Program-made: the position numbers and the translations under genes
Notes under the pieces: model-generated
What the model saw: only the letters and a program-made list of their open reading frames with translations
Databases searched by the model: none
Told to the model about the DNA's origin: nothing
NCBI GenBank assembly: GCA_002339265.1
Contig: DDKG01000139.1
Location: 1-62,109 of the forward strand
Direction: 5' to 3'
From: Massilia sp. UBA2604
GTDB taxonomy: Bacteria > Pseudomonadota > Gammaproteobacteria > Burkholderiales > Burkholderiaceae_D
DNA length: 62,109 bases
In this document: positions 50,612-62,093 of the stretch, in pieces
Layout of the letters: every line of letters begins with the position of its first letter
How positions within the stretch are numbered: position 1 is the first letter of the stretch

Positions 50612-51208
50612 ATGGATTCCATGACTATCACTCAACCTGACCGCCCGCAGCGCCGCCTGGCATGCCGGGCCCTGGCGCTGCCGCTGCTGCTGGCCGGCGT
50701 CGGCGCGCCCCTGCTGCCGGTGGCGGCCCAGGCCGCGGCGCCGGCGCTCGAGCGGCGCGTGAAGGCGGCGTTCCTGTATAAATTCCTCGGTTACGCCGAC
50801 TTTCCGCCGCAGGCCTTCGCCGATGCCGCCACACCGCTCACGCTCGGCGTGTTCGGCGCCGACGACATGGCGGCCGAGCTGACCCGGATCGCCACCGGGC
50901 GCATGGTGGCAGGGCGCACGATCGCCGTGCGCGCCCTGCGCGAGCAAGACCTGGCGCAGCCGGCGCACCTGCTGTTCGTGGCCGGCCAGGACGAGGCGCG
51001 CACGGCGCGCCTGCTGCGCGCCTCGCCGGCCTGGCTGACCGTGACCGAATGCGAAGGCTGCCTGCAGCACGGCAGCGTGATCAATTTTACGATCGTCGAT
51101 GAGCGCGTCCGTTTCGACGTCTCGCTCGATGCGGCGGAAAAGAAGAATGTGAAGCTCAGTTCGCGCCTGCTGACGGTCGCGAACCGCGTGCAGAAAGGAG
51201 CCTCATGA
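50612..51208 (+). CDS. YfiR-family (DUF4154) periplasmic protein
   Basis: 198 aa. Signal peptide (CRALALPLLLAGVGAPLLP, AAQAA) followed by the YfiR/DUF4154 domain: ERRVKAAFLYKFLGYADFP, then AARTARLL-type helices and LTVTECEGC, ending INFTIVDERVRFDVSLDAA. YfiR represses the YfiN diguanylate cyclase in the periplasm in other bacteria. Here it stands 3 bases after the TonB receptor gene and overlaps the CHASE8 kinase start by 4 bases, so it probably modulates that kinase. The Cys pair of YfiR is only partly visible. Confidence 0.85.
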   Translation: MDSMTITQPDRPQRRLACRALALPLLLAGVGAPLLPVAAQAAAPALERRVKAAFLYKFLGYADFPPQAFADAATPLTLGVFGADDMAAELTRIATGRMVAGRTIAVRALREQDLAQPAHLLFVAGQDEARTARLLRASPAWLTVTECEGCLQHGSVINFTIVDERVRFDVSLDAAEKKNVKLSSRLLTVANRVQKGAS

Positions 51209-53100
51209 TGCCGATGCACGATACCGGCTCCGTCCGGAGCAAACTGATCCTGATGGCGGTGGCGACCACCGTGGTGGCCCTGCTCACCGCGGGCGTGGCG
51301 ATGCTGCTGCTCGACCTGCGCACCTTCCAGCGCTACTGGATCGACGACCTCACCACCCAGGCCGACATCGTCGCCAGCGTGACCGCGCCCGCGGTCTCGT
51401 TCAACGATACGGCCGACGTCACCCAGAGCCTGACCCTGCTGCGCGTGCGTCCGCAGATCGTGGCGGCCGCCGTCTACACCGCCAACGGCACCCGCTTCGC
51501 CACCTACGTGCGGCCCGACGTGCGGGCCGTATTGCCGGAGCGGCCCGAGCCGGCCGGCTACCGTATCGAGCGCGGCGAAGTCGTGCTGTACCGCGACATC
51601 GTCGAGAACGGCGAGCGGATCGGCACCGTCTACCTGCGTTCGCGCTACGGCGTGCTGGACCGCGCGCTGAGCTATGGCGCCATCCTCGGCGGCGTGCTGC
51701 TGGGCGCCCTGGTGATCGCGGCCCTGGTGGCGTCGCGCCTGCAGGCCTCGATCACGCGTCCACTCGAGGCGGTGACCAATGTCGCGCGCCAGGTGATGCT
51801 GCGGCGCGACTTTTCGCTGCGGGTGCCAGGCAAGGAGAAGGGCGAGATCGGCGTGCTGGTCGAGGCCTTCAACGACATGCTGGCCGAGATCGGGCGCCGC
51901 TCGGACGCGCTGCAGGCGGCCAACCGCAAGCTCGAGACCGAAATGGAAGTGCGCCAGCGCGCGGAAGGAGCGCTGATCGTGGCCGACCGCCGCAAGGACG
52001 AATTCCTGGCCACCCTGGCGCACGAGCTGAGGAATCCGCTGGCGCCGATCCGCACCGGCCTGGACATCCTGCGCATCCGCAGCGGCGACGCCCAGGCCAC
52101 CCAGCGCGCCACCGACATCATGGAGCGCCAGCTGCGCCAGATGGTGCGCCTGGTCGACGACCTGCTGGACGTCTCGCGCATCAATACCGGCAAGTTCACC
52201 ATCAAGATGGGGCGCGTCGAACTGAAGGCCGTGGTCAACGACGCGCTGGAAGTAGTGCGCTCCTATATCGAGCTGCACGGACACGAGCTGGTGCTCGAGC
52301 TGCCGGACCGGCCGGTGTTCCTGCACGGCGACGCCACGCGCCTGGCCCAGATCCTGTCGAACCTGCTCAACAACGCCGCCAAGTACACCAACCGCGGCGG
52401 CAAGGTGATGCTCAGGGGCGCGGTGGAAGACAAGACCCTGGTGCTCGAAGTGGCCGACACCGGCATCGGCCTGGCGCCGGACATGCTCGATTCGGTGTTC
52501 GAGATGTTCGTGCAGGTCGATTCGACCCTGGAGCGCAGCAACGCCGGCCTGGGCGTGGGCCTGTCGCTGGCGCGCAAGCTGGTCGAGCTGCACGGCGGCA
52601 CCATCACCGCGCACAGCGAAGGCCTGGGCCTGGGCAGTCGCTTCCTGGTGCGCCTGCCGATCGTGGTCGAGCCCGAGCCGCCGACCAAGCCGACGCCGGC
52701 CGCCTTCATCAGCACCGAGAGCTACCGCATCCTGCTGGCCGACGACAACGTCGACTTCGTCAACAGCATCGGCGCCCTGCTGACCGCGATGGGGCACAGC
52801 GTGGTGATCACCCACAACGGCCCGGATGCGCTGGCCGCGGCGGCGCGCTTCTGCCCGGATTACGCCTTCCTCGACATCGGCCTGCCGCACATGTCGGGCT
52901 ACGACCTGGCGCGCGGCATCCGCAAGCTGCCGACCGGCGCGCTGACGGTGCTGATCGCGGTGACGGGCTGGGGCCAGGAGAAAGACCGCCAGCTGGCGTT
53001 CGAGGCCGGCTTCGACCACCACATGGTCAAGCCGGTGCGCTTCGAGCAGATCGAGGAGATCCTGGGCACGCGCAGCGTCGTCAAGAAGCTGCGGACGTAA
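51205..53100 (+). CDS. CHASE8-HAMP hybrid sensor kinase (YfiN-like input, kinase output)
   Basis: 631 aa. An N-terminal transmembrane helix (LILMAVATTVVALLTAGVAM), a periplasmic CHASE8 domain like that of YfiN (APAVSFNDTADVTQSLTLLR; VYTANGTRFATYV), a second helix and a HAMP domain (PLEAVTNVARQVMLRRDFSL) are in order. The output is HisKA (H273 in LAHELRNPLAPI), HATPase (NLLNNAAKYTNRGG; GLGVGLSLARKL) and a receiver (D557 in FLDIGLPHMSG; HMVKP). YfiN has GGDEF in place of this output. It is co-translated with yfiR. Confidence 0.9.
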   Translation: MMPMHDTGSVRSKLILMAVATTVVALLTAGVAMLLLDLRTFQRYWIDDLTTQADIVASVTAPAVSFNDTADVTQSLTLLRVRPQIVAAAVYTANGTRFATYVRPDVRAVLPERPEPAGYRIERGEVVLYRDIVENGERIGTVYLRSRYGVLDRALSYGAILGGVLLGALVIAALVASRLQASITRPLEAVTNVARQVMLRRDFSLRVPGKEKGEIGVLVEAFNDMLAEIGRRSDALQAANRKLETEMEVRQRAEGALIVADRRKDEFLATLAHELRNPLAPIRTGLDILRIRSGDAQATQRATDIMERQLRQMVRLVDDLLDVSRINTGKFTIKMGRVELKAVVNDALEVVRSYIELHGHELVLELPDRPVFLHGDATRLAQILSNLLNNAAKYTNRGGKVMLRGAVEDKTLVLEVADTGIGLAPDMLDSVFEMFVQVDSTLERSNAGLGVGLSLARKLVELHGGTITAHSEGLGLGSRFLVRLPIVVEPEPPTKPTPAAFISTESYRILLADDNVDFVNSIGALLTAMGHSVVITHNGPDALAAAARFCPDYAFLDIGLPHMSGYDLARGIRKLPTGALTVLIAVTGWGQEKDRQLAFEAGFDHHMVKPVRFEQIEEILGTRSVVKKLRT

Positions 53101-53129
53101 AAAAACGGAAGCGCGTCCAGCGCTTCCGT
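53098..53129. terminator. Bidirectional terminator between convergent genes
   Basis: Perfect stem ACGGAAGCGC (53105-53114) with GCGCTTCCGT (53120-53129). On the minus strand it is followed by seven T, giving a strong terminator for the PEP-CTERM gene. On the plus strand it also ends the kinase operon, with a weaker T-run. Confidence 0.7.
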
Positions 53130-53160
53130 CCGTGTTTCGAGTTCCCGCTCGGGGCAGGCC

Positions 53161-53709
53161 TCAGTCCTGCTTCGGGCGGCGGCGGTGGGCCAGGAAGCCC
53201 AGCAGGCCCAGGCCGCCCAGCATCATCCCGTAGGTCTCGGGCTCCGGCACCGGCGCCAGCGCGACCGCGCCGCCGAAGCTGGCGCCGTCGGCCGACAGCA
53301 GTTCGCCGCTTACCTGCAGATAGTAGTCGCCTGCGCCCAGATTGTCGCTGGCGAGCGTCCAGAAGTCGACAGCGCCGCCTTGCAGTTCCTCACCAGCACT
53401 GATCAGGACGTCGTCGGCGCCATACAGGGCCAGGCCGGTGATGTCGAGGCCGACGTCGCCGCTGCGGCTGCTCGAAGCGACTACCGCATCCAGGTTGTGG
53501 CCGATCGTGCTCGCGATCGTGAAGGTGAACTGGTCGGCGAAGGTGCCGCCAGCATTGTCGGCGCCGAAGCTGTCTCCGAAGTAAGCGGTCAGATCGACCA
53601 GGTCCAGAGCTTGCGGCGAGTCACCGATGACGTCCTGCGCCATCACGGCGGAAGAACCAAACGACGACGCGCCAGCCAGCACCATTGCAGCAATGAGAGA
53701 TCGTTTCAT
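53161..53709 (-). CDS. FxDxF-type PEP-CTERM exported protein
   Basis: 182 aa. Signal peptide MKRSLIAAMVLAGASSFG to VMA, a beta-rich middle with FADQFTF (FxDxF motif), and a PEP-CTERM sorting tag: VPEPETYGMMLGGLGLLG, then FLAHRRRPKQD. Exosortase (EpsH-type) proteins process such tags; they lie elsewhere. The protein probably ends up at the cell surface or in exopolysaccharide. Its terminator is shared with the kinase operon. Confidence 0.9.
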   Translation of the reverse strand: MKRSLIAAMVLAGASSFGSSAVMAQDVIGDSPQALDLVDLTAYFGDSFGADNAGGTFADQFTFTIASTIGHNLDAVVASSSRSGDVGLDITGLALYGADDVLISAGEELQGGAVDFWTLASDNLGAGDYYLQVSGELLSADGASFGGAVALAPVPEPETYGMMLGGLGLLGFLAHRRRPKQD

Positions 53710-54129
53710 GTCTTTCCTCGCTAAGGTCAGCTGCGAAATCAGCCGTACTTCAGCTCAGGCCGCAGCCATGGTTAAAAGAAGGGGAACTTCATGCTAACAA
53801 AAGAGCAAAGAAAAGCATCCTCCAGCGCTATGTGGCTTATGGAACAGGAAATGTGTTCTCCGGGCTAACTATTTGCTGGTGCGATATCTATCGGATCTCG
53901 CGTCATAGGAGAGTGACGCTATCTGGCGTTGTAGAGTAGAAAATCACGTCGGATTGCTTGACATTTGTAAGTCCAGTCTTACGAGAACTGCAGCGCTAGT
54001 CCGGCGTAGTGGCTGTTGACGGCCATTGCCGTATGCTGAATAGGGCGTAAGGGATGAGCGCCAATATCCTGCGTGAATGATGCGCAAATGATCGAGCGCG
54101 TAGGAATGAGATGCAGCCGGAAAAGAAAA
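53710..54129. other. Gene-free stretch before the tRNA array
   Basis: About 420 bases between the PEP-CTERM start and the first tRNA terminator. No convincing coding region, RNA or repeat was recognised. It holds the promoter region of the PEP-CTERM gene and an AT-rich segment around 53,800-53,900. Confidence 0.4.
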
Positions 54130-54155
54130 ATGGCTCAGAATTTCTTCTGAGCCAT
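54130..54155 (-). terminator. Terminator of tRNA-Arg copy 1
   Basis: Hairpin ATGGCTCAGAA-TTTC-TTCTGAGCCAT, followed on the minus strand by a T-rich run (A-run 54121-54130 on the plus strand). It lies 14 bases after the tRNA 3' end. Confidence 0.8.
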
Positions 54156-54169
54156 TCTCTTTAAAACTT

Positions 54170-54246
54170 TGGTGCGGCTGGCAGGAATCGAACCCACGAC
54201 CCCTTGGTTCGTAGCCAAGTACTCTATCCAGCTGAGCTACAGCCGC
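54170..54246 (-). tRNA. tRNA-Arg (anticodon ACG), copy 1
   Basis: 77-base tRNA including an encoded CCA. The acceptor stem is GCGGCTG paired with CAGCCGC. The anticodon arm is CTTGG-CTACGAA-CCAAG, placing ACG at 34-36 (decodes CGU/CGC/CGA after inosine modification). It closely resembles E. coli tRNA-Arg(ACG). This is the downstream end of a direct repeat with 199-base period; copies 1, 2 and 3 are evenly spaced. Confidence 0.97.
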
Positions 54247-54257
54247 CCGAGGCACGC

Positions 54258-54286
54258 ATTATAACGGCATTCGGCGAGAACGCAAA
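54258..54286 (-). promoter_or_regulatory. Promoter of tRNA-Arg copy 1
   Basis: TATAAT -10 (54258-54263) with TTTGCG -35 (54281-54286), 17-base spacing, 11 bases before the tRNA 5' end. Confidence 0.65.
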
Positions 54287-54328
54287 GCGCCGATTCTGCG
54301 TTACCGAAACTACTTCGCGAAAAGAAAA

Positions 54329-54354
54329 ACGGCTCAGAACTTCTTCTGAGCCGT
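54329..54354 (-). terminator. Terminator of tRNA-Arg copy 2
   Basis: Hairpin ACGGCTCAGAA-CTTC-TTCTGAGCCGT. Compared with copies 1 and 3 it carries a T-to-C change in one arm and the matching A-to-G change in the other, so the pairing is kept. Confidence 0.8.
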
Positions 54355-54368
54355 TCTCTTTGAAACTT

Positions 54369-54445
54369 TGGTGCGGCTGGCAGGAATCGAACCCACGACC
54401 CCTTGGTTCGTAGCCAAGTACTCTATCCAGCTGAGCTACAGCCGC
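54369..54445 (-). tRNA. tRNA-Arg (anticodon ACG), copy 2
   Basis: Identical in sequence to copy 1 over all 77 bases, CCA included. It has its own promoter and terminator, exactly 199 bases from copies 1 and 3. Confidence 0.97.
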
Positions 54446-54456
54446 GCAGGGCACGC

Positions 54457-54485
54457 ATTATAACGGCATCAGGCAAGAACGCCAA
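54457..54485 (-). promoter_or_regulatory. Promoter of tRNA-Arg copy 2
   Basis: TATAAT (54457-54462) and TTGGCG (54480-54485), 17-base spacer. Confidence 0.65.
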
Positions 54486-54527
54486 GCATATATTTTGCGA
54501 TGCAGAAACTGCGTCCTGAAAAGAAAA

Positions 54528-54553
54528 ATGGCTCAGAATTTCTTCTGAGCCAT
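54528..54553 (-). terminator. Terminator of tRNA-Arg copy 3
   Basis: Hairpin ATGGCTCAGAA-TTTC-TTCTGAGCCAT followed on the minus strand by a T-rich run. Confidence 0.8.
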
Positions 54554-54567
54554 TCTCTTTGAAACTT

Positions 54568-54644
54568 TGGTGCGGCTGGCAGGAATCGAACCCACGACCC
54601 CTTGGTTCGTAGCCAAGTACTCTATCCAGCTGAGCTACAGCCGC
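54568..54644 (-). tRNA. tRNA-Arg (anticodon ACG), copy 3
   Basis: Identical to the other copies. It is the last of the three evenly spaced units before the NUDIX gene. Confidence 0.97.
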
Positions 54645-54655
54645 CCGAGGCACGC

Positions 54656-54684
54656 ATTATAGCGATGCTTGTTCGTCTTGGCAA
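54656..54684 (-). promoter_or_regulatory. Promoter of tRNA-Arg copy 3
   Basis: TATAAT (54656-54661) and TTGCCA (54679-54684), 17-base spacer; near consensus. Confidence 0.7.
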
Positions 54685-54713
54685 AGGGTTATCAGTAAAA
54701 TCTTCGAGTTCGA

Positions 54714-55361
54714 CTATGCCGCCAGCGCTCGCGCCAGCGCAGCGATGACGATCCGGTCATTCGGATTGCACAGCAGGTTGGCCAGATCCGCCTGCGGGAC
54801 CAAGTGCACCGCCTGACTCTCCCACCCCATCAACGCCGGATTGCCGCCGACCCGGCGCGCCAGGTAGTAGCGGGTATAAGTCAGCGTGCGCGGGCTGTCG
54901 ACCAGGTGGGCCAGGATCTCGACCCGCAGCCCGGATTCCTCGAATGCTTCGCGGATCGCGGTCGCCTGCAGGTTGACGCCCGGATCGACCCGTCCCTTGG
55001 GAAAGGTTGCGTCGTAGCCGCCGAAGCGGTTCGACGGCGACACCGCCCACACGCGACCATCGTCTTCCACGACCACGACGCCGGCTGCCGGCGACCTCGA
55101 CGGCGGCAGCTCGAACGGCGGTTCGGCGATATCGGCCTGGCCCGCGACCTCGCCCCATGCCTCATTCGTGGCGGGCGCGTCGATCCATGGCGCGAACGGC
55201 ACGCCGTTCAGCATCGGGGGCAGGGCGCCAAGTGGAATCACGGTCGCGACCTGTGCCGGATCGAGCCAGGACGCCGGCGCGGTCGGCAGCGAGGGGGAGG
55301 AGATCAGCACGGCTCGGCCGCGCTCATCGGGTTGGGGGTGGTAGACGGCGGCGTCGTTCAT
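54714..55361 (-). CDS. NUDIX hydrolase
   Basis: 215 aa, soluble. The Nudix box appears as GRVDPGVNLQATAIREAFEES followed by Gly. The core REAFEES catalytic Glu residues are present, but the first conserved Glu of the box (Gx5E) is Val. N-terminal residues are Pro-rich, followed by FELPPSRSPAAGVVVVEDDG. Substrate unknown; likely a nucleoside diphosphate derivative. The ATG at 55361 was chosen, because an upstream start would run into the terminator of tRNA copy 4. It lies between tRNA copies 3 and 4, in the same orientation. Confidence 0.82.
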   Translation of the reverse strand: MNDAAVYHPQPDERGRAVLISSPSLPTAPASWLDPAQVATVIPLGALPPMLNGVPFAPWIDAPATNEAWGEVAGQADIAEPPFELPPSRSPAAGVVVVEDDGRVWAVSPSNRFGGYDATFPKGRVDPGVNLQATAIREAFEESGLRVEILAHLVDSPRTLTYTRYYLARRVGGNPALMGWESQAVHLVPQADLANLLCNPNDRIVIAALARALAA

Positions 55362-55400
55362 GAGCGAAGGTGGCGAATGCGCATTGCAGGCCCAAAGCAA

Positions 55401-55428
55401 TAAGGGCACTTCTTGCGAAGTGCCCTTA
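55401..55428 (-). terminator. Terminator of tRNA-Arg copy 4
   Basis: Perfect 12-bp stem TAAGGGCACTTC-TTGC-GAAGTGCCCTTA. Its sequence differs from the other four tRNA terminators and the T-run after it is short. Confidence 0.65.
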
Positions 55429-55440
55429 TCTGAAGAAGGT

Positions 55441-55517
55441 TGGTGCGGCTGGCAGGAATCGAACCCACGACCCCTTGGTTCGTAGCCAAGTACTCTATCC
55501 AGCTGAGCTACAGCCGC
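55441..55517 (-). tRNA. tRNA-Arg (anticodon ACG), copy 4
   Basis: Identical 77-base sequence. It is separated from copy 3 by the NUDIX gene, and from copy 5 by an insertion sequence. Confidence 0.97.
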
Positions 55518-55528
55518 CCAATGCAGGC

Positions 55529-55557
55529 ATTATAGCGGGAGGCGGGCGACTTGGCAA
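55529..55557 (-). promoter_or_regulatory. Promoter of tRNA-Arg copy 4
   Basis: TATAAT (55529-55534) and TTGCCA (55552-55557), 17-base spacer; near consensus. Confidence 0.7.
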
Positions 55558-55625
55558 AGGTTCATTGCCGAACCGAGTAACGTGCCGGAAAAGCCATCCC
55601 CAACATCCCGCGCAGAAAACAAAAA

Positions 55626-56699
55626 GGCGCTGTTCGCGTTTATTAGGCGAACCTCTTGCGTTCGCGCCGGTCTGATCCACTGTCGAGGTAACTCATCGGG
55701 TGGCGGTGATGCAAGGCTTGATCTTCGAAGAGGTGTTCGCTGCGCTGACGAGTATGCAGTTGGCTACCGAAGACGTGTCCCGGTTGCGCGCCTGGATCGC
55801 ATCACTCGTCCACCCGGGCGAATGCCTCGACCTGATCGCGCAGGCGACAGGCACTCCCTGCTGTCCGCACTGCCGATGTGCCCGGACACACCGATGCGGT
55901 GCGGCAAGCGGCTTGCAGCGTTGGCGCTGCCTGGCATGCCGGCGCTCCTTCAATGCGCTGACCGGCACGCCGCTGGCGCGCCTGCGCAAGCGAGCCGCCT
56001 GGCTCCCGTATCTGCAGTGCGTGCTCGATTCGCGCACCGTGCGCGCCGCGGCCGAGCTGGTCGGCGTGCACCGCACGACCAGCTTCCGCTGGCGCCACCG
56101 CTTCGTGCCCGGCGCGGCGCTGCAACGATCGGAGCGGCTCGAGGACATGGTCGAAGTCGACGAGACGTATATGCTCGAATCGCAGAAAGGGTCGCGTCAC
56201 CTGGATCGTCCGCCCAGGCGGCGCGGCGGCGTGGCAAGCCGGCGCGGCATCAGTCGTGAGCACGAATGCCTGGTCGTGGCGCGCGATCGAGGCCGGCAGA
56301 CGCTGGATTTTCACACCGGACGCGGTCCGGTCAGTGCCGCGCAACTCGGTGCCTGCCTGCGATCGGTGCTGGCGCCGGATGTGCTGTTGATCAGCGACTC
56401 GGCCAAAGCCTACCAGGCCTTCGCTGCCGGGGCCGGGATCACGCATGAGACAGCGAATCTGCGCGCCGGAATCAGGGCACGCGGCGCCATCCACCTCAAC
56501 AACGTCAACGGTTGGCACGCCCGCTACAAGACCTGGGTGCGGCATTTCAATGGTATCGCGAGCCGCTATTTGCTGCACTACTCTGGCTGGCAACGCGTCA
56601 TCGATGACGGCCTGTTGCGTACCCCGGCGCAACTGCTAGTGACCATCGTCAAGTGCGCTATTCGTCATAGGCAAACGCCGAATTAACGCGCACAGCGCC
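55626..56699 (+). mobile_element. Complete IS1595-like insertion sequence
   Basis: 1074 bases with terminal inverted repeats: GGCGCTGTTCGCGTTTATTA... at 55626-55649 and its imperfect inverse at 56676-56699 (20 of 24 or so matching). Flanks are AACAAAAA (55618-55625) and AAGAAAAA (56700-56707), a near-perfect 8-base target duplication as expected for the family. It sits in the A/T-run beside the terminator of tRNA copy 5. One transposase gene is inside. Confidence 0.82.
55709..56686 (+). CDS. IS1595-family transposase
   Basis: 325 aa, intact. The N-terminus has a zinc ribbon with Cys pairs (TPCCPHCRCARTH; WRCLACRRSF) and the common NALTGTPLARLR. The DDE core includes VEVDETYMLES, VLLISDSAKAYQAF and LNNVNGWHARYKTWVRHFNG. 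An ISXO2-like catalytic fold is likely. GTG at 55700 is an alternative start; ATG at 55709 with GGTGG upstream is preferred. It is transcribed toward tRNA copy 5 on the other strand. Confidence 0.88.
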   Translation: MQGLIFEEVFAALTSMQLATEDVSRLRAWIASLVHPGECLDLIAQATGTPCCPHCRCARTHRCGAASGLQRWRCLACRRSFNALTGTPLARLRKRAAWLPYLQCVLDSRTVRAAAELVGVHRTTSFRWRHRFVPGAALQRSERLEDMVEVDETYMLESQKGSRHLDRPPRRRGGVASRRGISREHECLVVARDRGRQTLDFHTGRGPVSAAQLGACLRSVLAPDVLLISDSAKAYQAFAAGAGITHETANLRAGIRARGAIHLNNVNGWHARYKTWVRHFNGIASRYLLHYSGWQRVIDDGLLRTPAQLLVTIVKCAIRHRQTPN

Positions 56700-56706
56700 A
56701 AGAAAA

Positions 56707-56732
56707 ATGGCTCAGAATTTCTTCTGAGCCAT
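56707..56732 (-). terminator. Terminator of tRNA-Arg copy 5, at the edge of the insertion sequence
   Basis: Hairpin ATGGCTCAGAA-TTTC-TTCTGAGCCAT. The insertion sequence is integrated right behind it, so its T-run lies inside the target duplication; the hairpin itself is intact. Confidence 0.75.
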
Positions 56733-56746
56733 TCTTTTTAAAACTT

Positions 56747-56823
56747 TGGTGCGGCTGGCAGGAATCGAACCCACGACCCCTTGGTTCGTAGCCAAGTACT
56801 CTATCCAGCTGAGCTACAGCCGC
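56747..56823 (-). tRNA. tRNA-Arg (anticodon ACG), copy 5
   Basis: Identical 77-base sequence, CCA included. First copy of the array in transcription direction. Confidence 0.97.
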
Positions 56824-56834
56824 CCGAAGCACGC

Positions 56835-56863
56835 ATTATAGCAGCGGCTTGTCGGTTCTGGAA
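56835..56863 (-). promoter_or_regulatory. Promoter of tRNA-Arg copy 5
   Basis: TATAAT (56835-56840); the -35 at 17 bases reads TTCCAG, weaker than the other copies. Confidence 0.5.
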
Positions 56864-56932
56864 GACTCAAAATATTTCACCTTGGCAAACTCCTCTGGTA
56901 GATTGGATGGCAGGATCATTAATTGGATTGCC

Positions 56933-60811
<3,879 letters not shown>

Positions 60812-60820
60812 GTGAAAGTC

Positions 60821-61714
60821 TCACATCGAATTAGAGATCGTCTCCCGCAACCACTGATGCGCTGGATCCCGATGGGAACGTTCGTGCCAAAGCATGACCA
60901 TTTCATACCCGGGAACGTCCACGGGCGGCTCCACGATCTGCAGGACTTCGGTGTTGCGTACCAGACGCGAAGGCAGCATGGCGACAAGGTCGGTACTGGC
61001 CAGGACGGACATCATGAACAAGAACTGTGGGACGGAAAGCACCACCTTGCGCGTCAATCCTGCCTTTGCAAGCACATCATCGGTCACTCCATGGAAACCG
61101 CCGCGATCCGGCGACACGATGACGTGCTCCAGTTCGCAGAATTGCGCGAGCGTGAGGTGCGGATGCAAACGGGGATGATCCACTCTACCCGCGAGTACAT
61201 AGCGCTCGGCGAAAAGCGTACGACGGCGCAGTCCGGGAGGGGAGCCTTCGCCAGTATGGAAGGCAAGATCGATGTCACCTCGTTCAGCTTGCTTCGCAAT
61301 ATGTGACGGCACCAGATCCAGCACTGCAAGCCGGGTTGCCGGCGCCGCCGCCCGTATAGCGGCCATCGCGGGTAAAAGTAAGGTCGACCCACTGGAGTCG
61401 GAAGCAGCGATGCGCCACGTATGTTCGGACTCTGCCGGGTTGAAGGGGCGGGCCGGCGTCACTGCGCGCTCCAGCGATTCGAGCGCGTCGCGCAATGGCT
61501 GGAGCAATTCCTCGGCTCTTGCGGTGGGCTGCATCCCACGCGGACCAGGGAGCAGCAGCGGATCACCAAAGATGTCCCTGAGCTTGGCGAGGTGAACGCT
61601 GACAGACGGCTGCGAATAGTTAAGGCGCCGCGCTGCCCGCGTGACATTCCGTTCAGCCAGAAGCACGTCAAGGGTTACCAGCAGGTTCAAGTCGAGGTTT
61701 CGTAAATTAATCAT
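60821..61714 (-). CDS. LysR-family transcriptional regulator
   Basis: 297 aa. The N-terminal winged helix-turn-helix is LNLLVTLDVLLAERNVTRAA, with RRLNYSQPSVSVHLAKLRD; the co-factor-binding part follows. Divergent from the oxidoreductase gene with 88 bases between starts, which is how LysR regulators of flavodoxin-type NAD(P)H oxidoreductases are often placed. It probably senses a quinone or electrophile, an inference from the partner gene. Confidence 0.88.
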   Translation of the reverse strand: MINLRNLDLNLLVTLDVLLAERNVTRAARRLNYSQPSVSVHLAKLRDIFGDPLLLPGPRGMQPTARAEELLQPLRDALESLERAVTPARPFNPAESEHTWRIAASDSSGSTLLLPAMAAIRAAAPATRLAVLDLVPSHIAKQAERGDIDLAFHTGEGSPPGLRRRTLFAERYVLAGRVDHPRLHPHLTLAQFCELEHVIVSPDRGGFHGVTDDVLAKAGLTRKVVLSVPQFLFMMSVLASTDLVAMLPSRLVRNTEVLQIVEPPVDVPGYEMVMLWHERSHRDPAHQWLRETISNSM

Positions 61715-61802
61715 CTTAATAGCTCGTATTCTGATAATTCATTTCCAATATACCTGACGCAGACCTATTCTGTCCTCTCGTGCTTACATTAAAAGATCAG
61801 TT

Positions 61803-62093
61803 ATGAACATTCTTCTCGTCCATGCGCATCCAGAGTCCCAGTCCTTGAACGGGGCGCTGAAAGATTTCACCGTAGATCGTTTGCAAAGCGCTGGACACTC
61901 GGTAAAGGTATCGGATTTATATGCGATGCAATGGAAAGCCGCTGTCGATGCCGAAGACACCACCCAACGGCTGTCAGCGACCCGATTCGACGTTGCCGCC
62001 GAATCCAGGCACGCTTTCCATAACGGCTTTCAAAGTGACGACATCGCCCGCGAACAGGAGAAACTGCTGTGGGCCGATGCGGTCATTCTGTAG
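61803..62093 (+). pseudogene. NAD(P)H oxidoreductase (KefF/MdaB-type flavodoxin fold), truncated at the window edge
   Basis: The 96-residue frame starts MNILLVHAHPESQSLNGALK and includes the flavodoxin-like second strand SVKVSDLYAMQWKAAVD and LLWADAVIL. Intact members continue with a QFPLWWF-type stretch and reach ~195 aa; here a TAG follows VIL and the frame is lost 16 bases before the window ends. The last bases beginning TGTAGTGG may be the end of an insertion sequence or an assembly edge. Normal members reduce quinones or glutathione-linked substrates. Confidence 0.7.

Noticed and set aside
50791..53022. 743-codon minus-strand frame opposite yfiR and the CHASE8 kinase
   Set aside because: Antisense of two genes with full domain signatures; composition is not protein-like.
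54130..54644. Evenly spaced repeats at ~199 bases, considered as CRISPR
   Set aside because: The repeated part is a full tRNA gene with promoter and terminator; there are no short repeats with unique spacers or cas genes.
53944..54653. Near-identical small open frames (PRAAVAQLDRVLGYEPRGR...) repeated around the tRNA genes
   Set aside because: These are translations of the identical tRNA genes and their terminators, not proteins.
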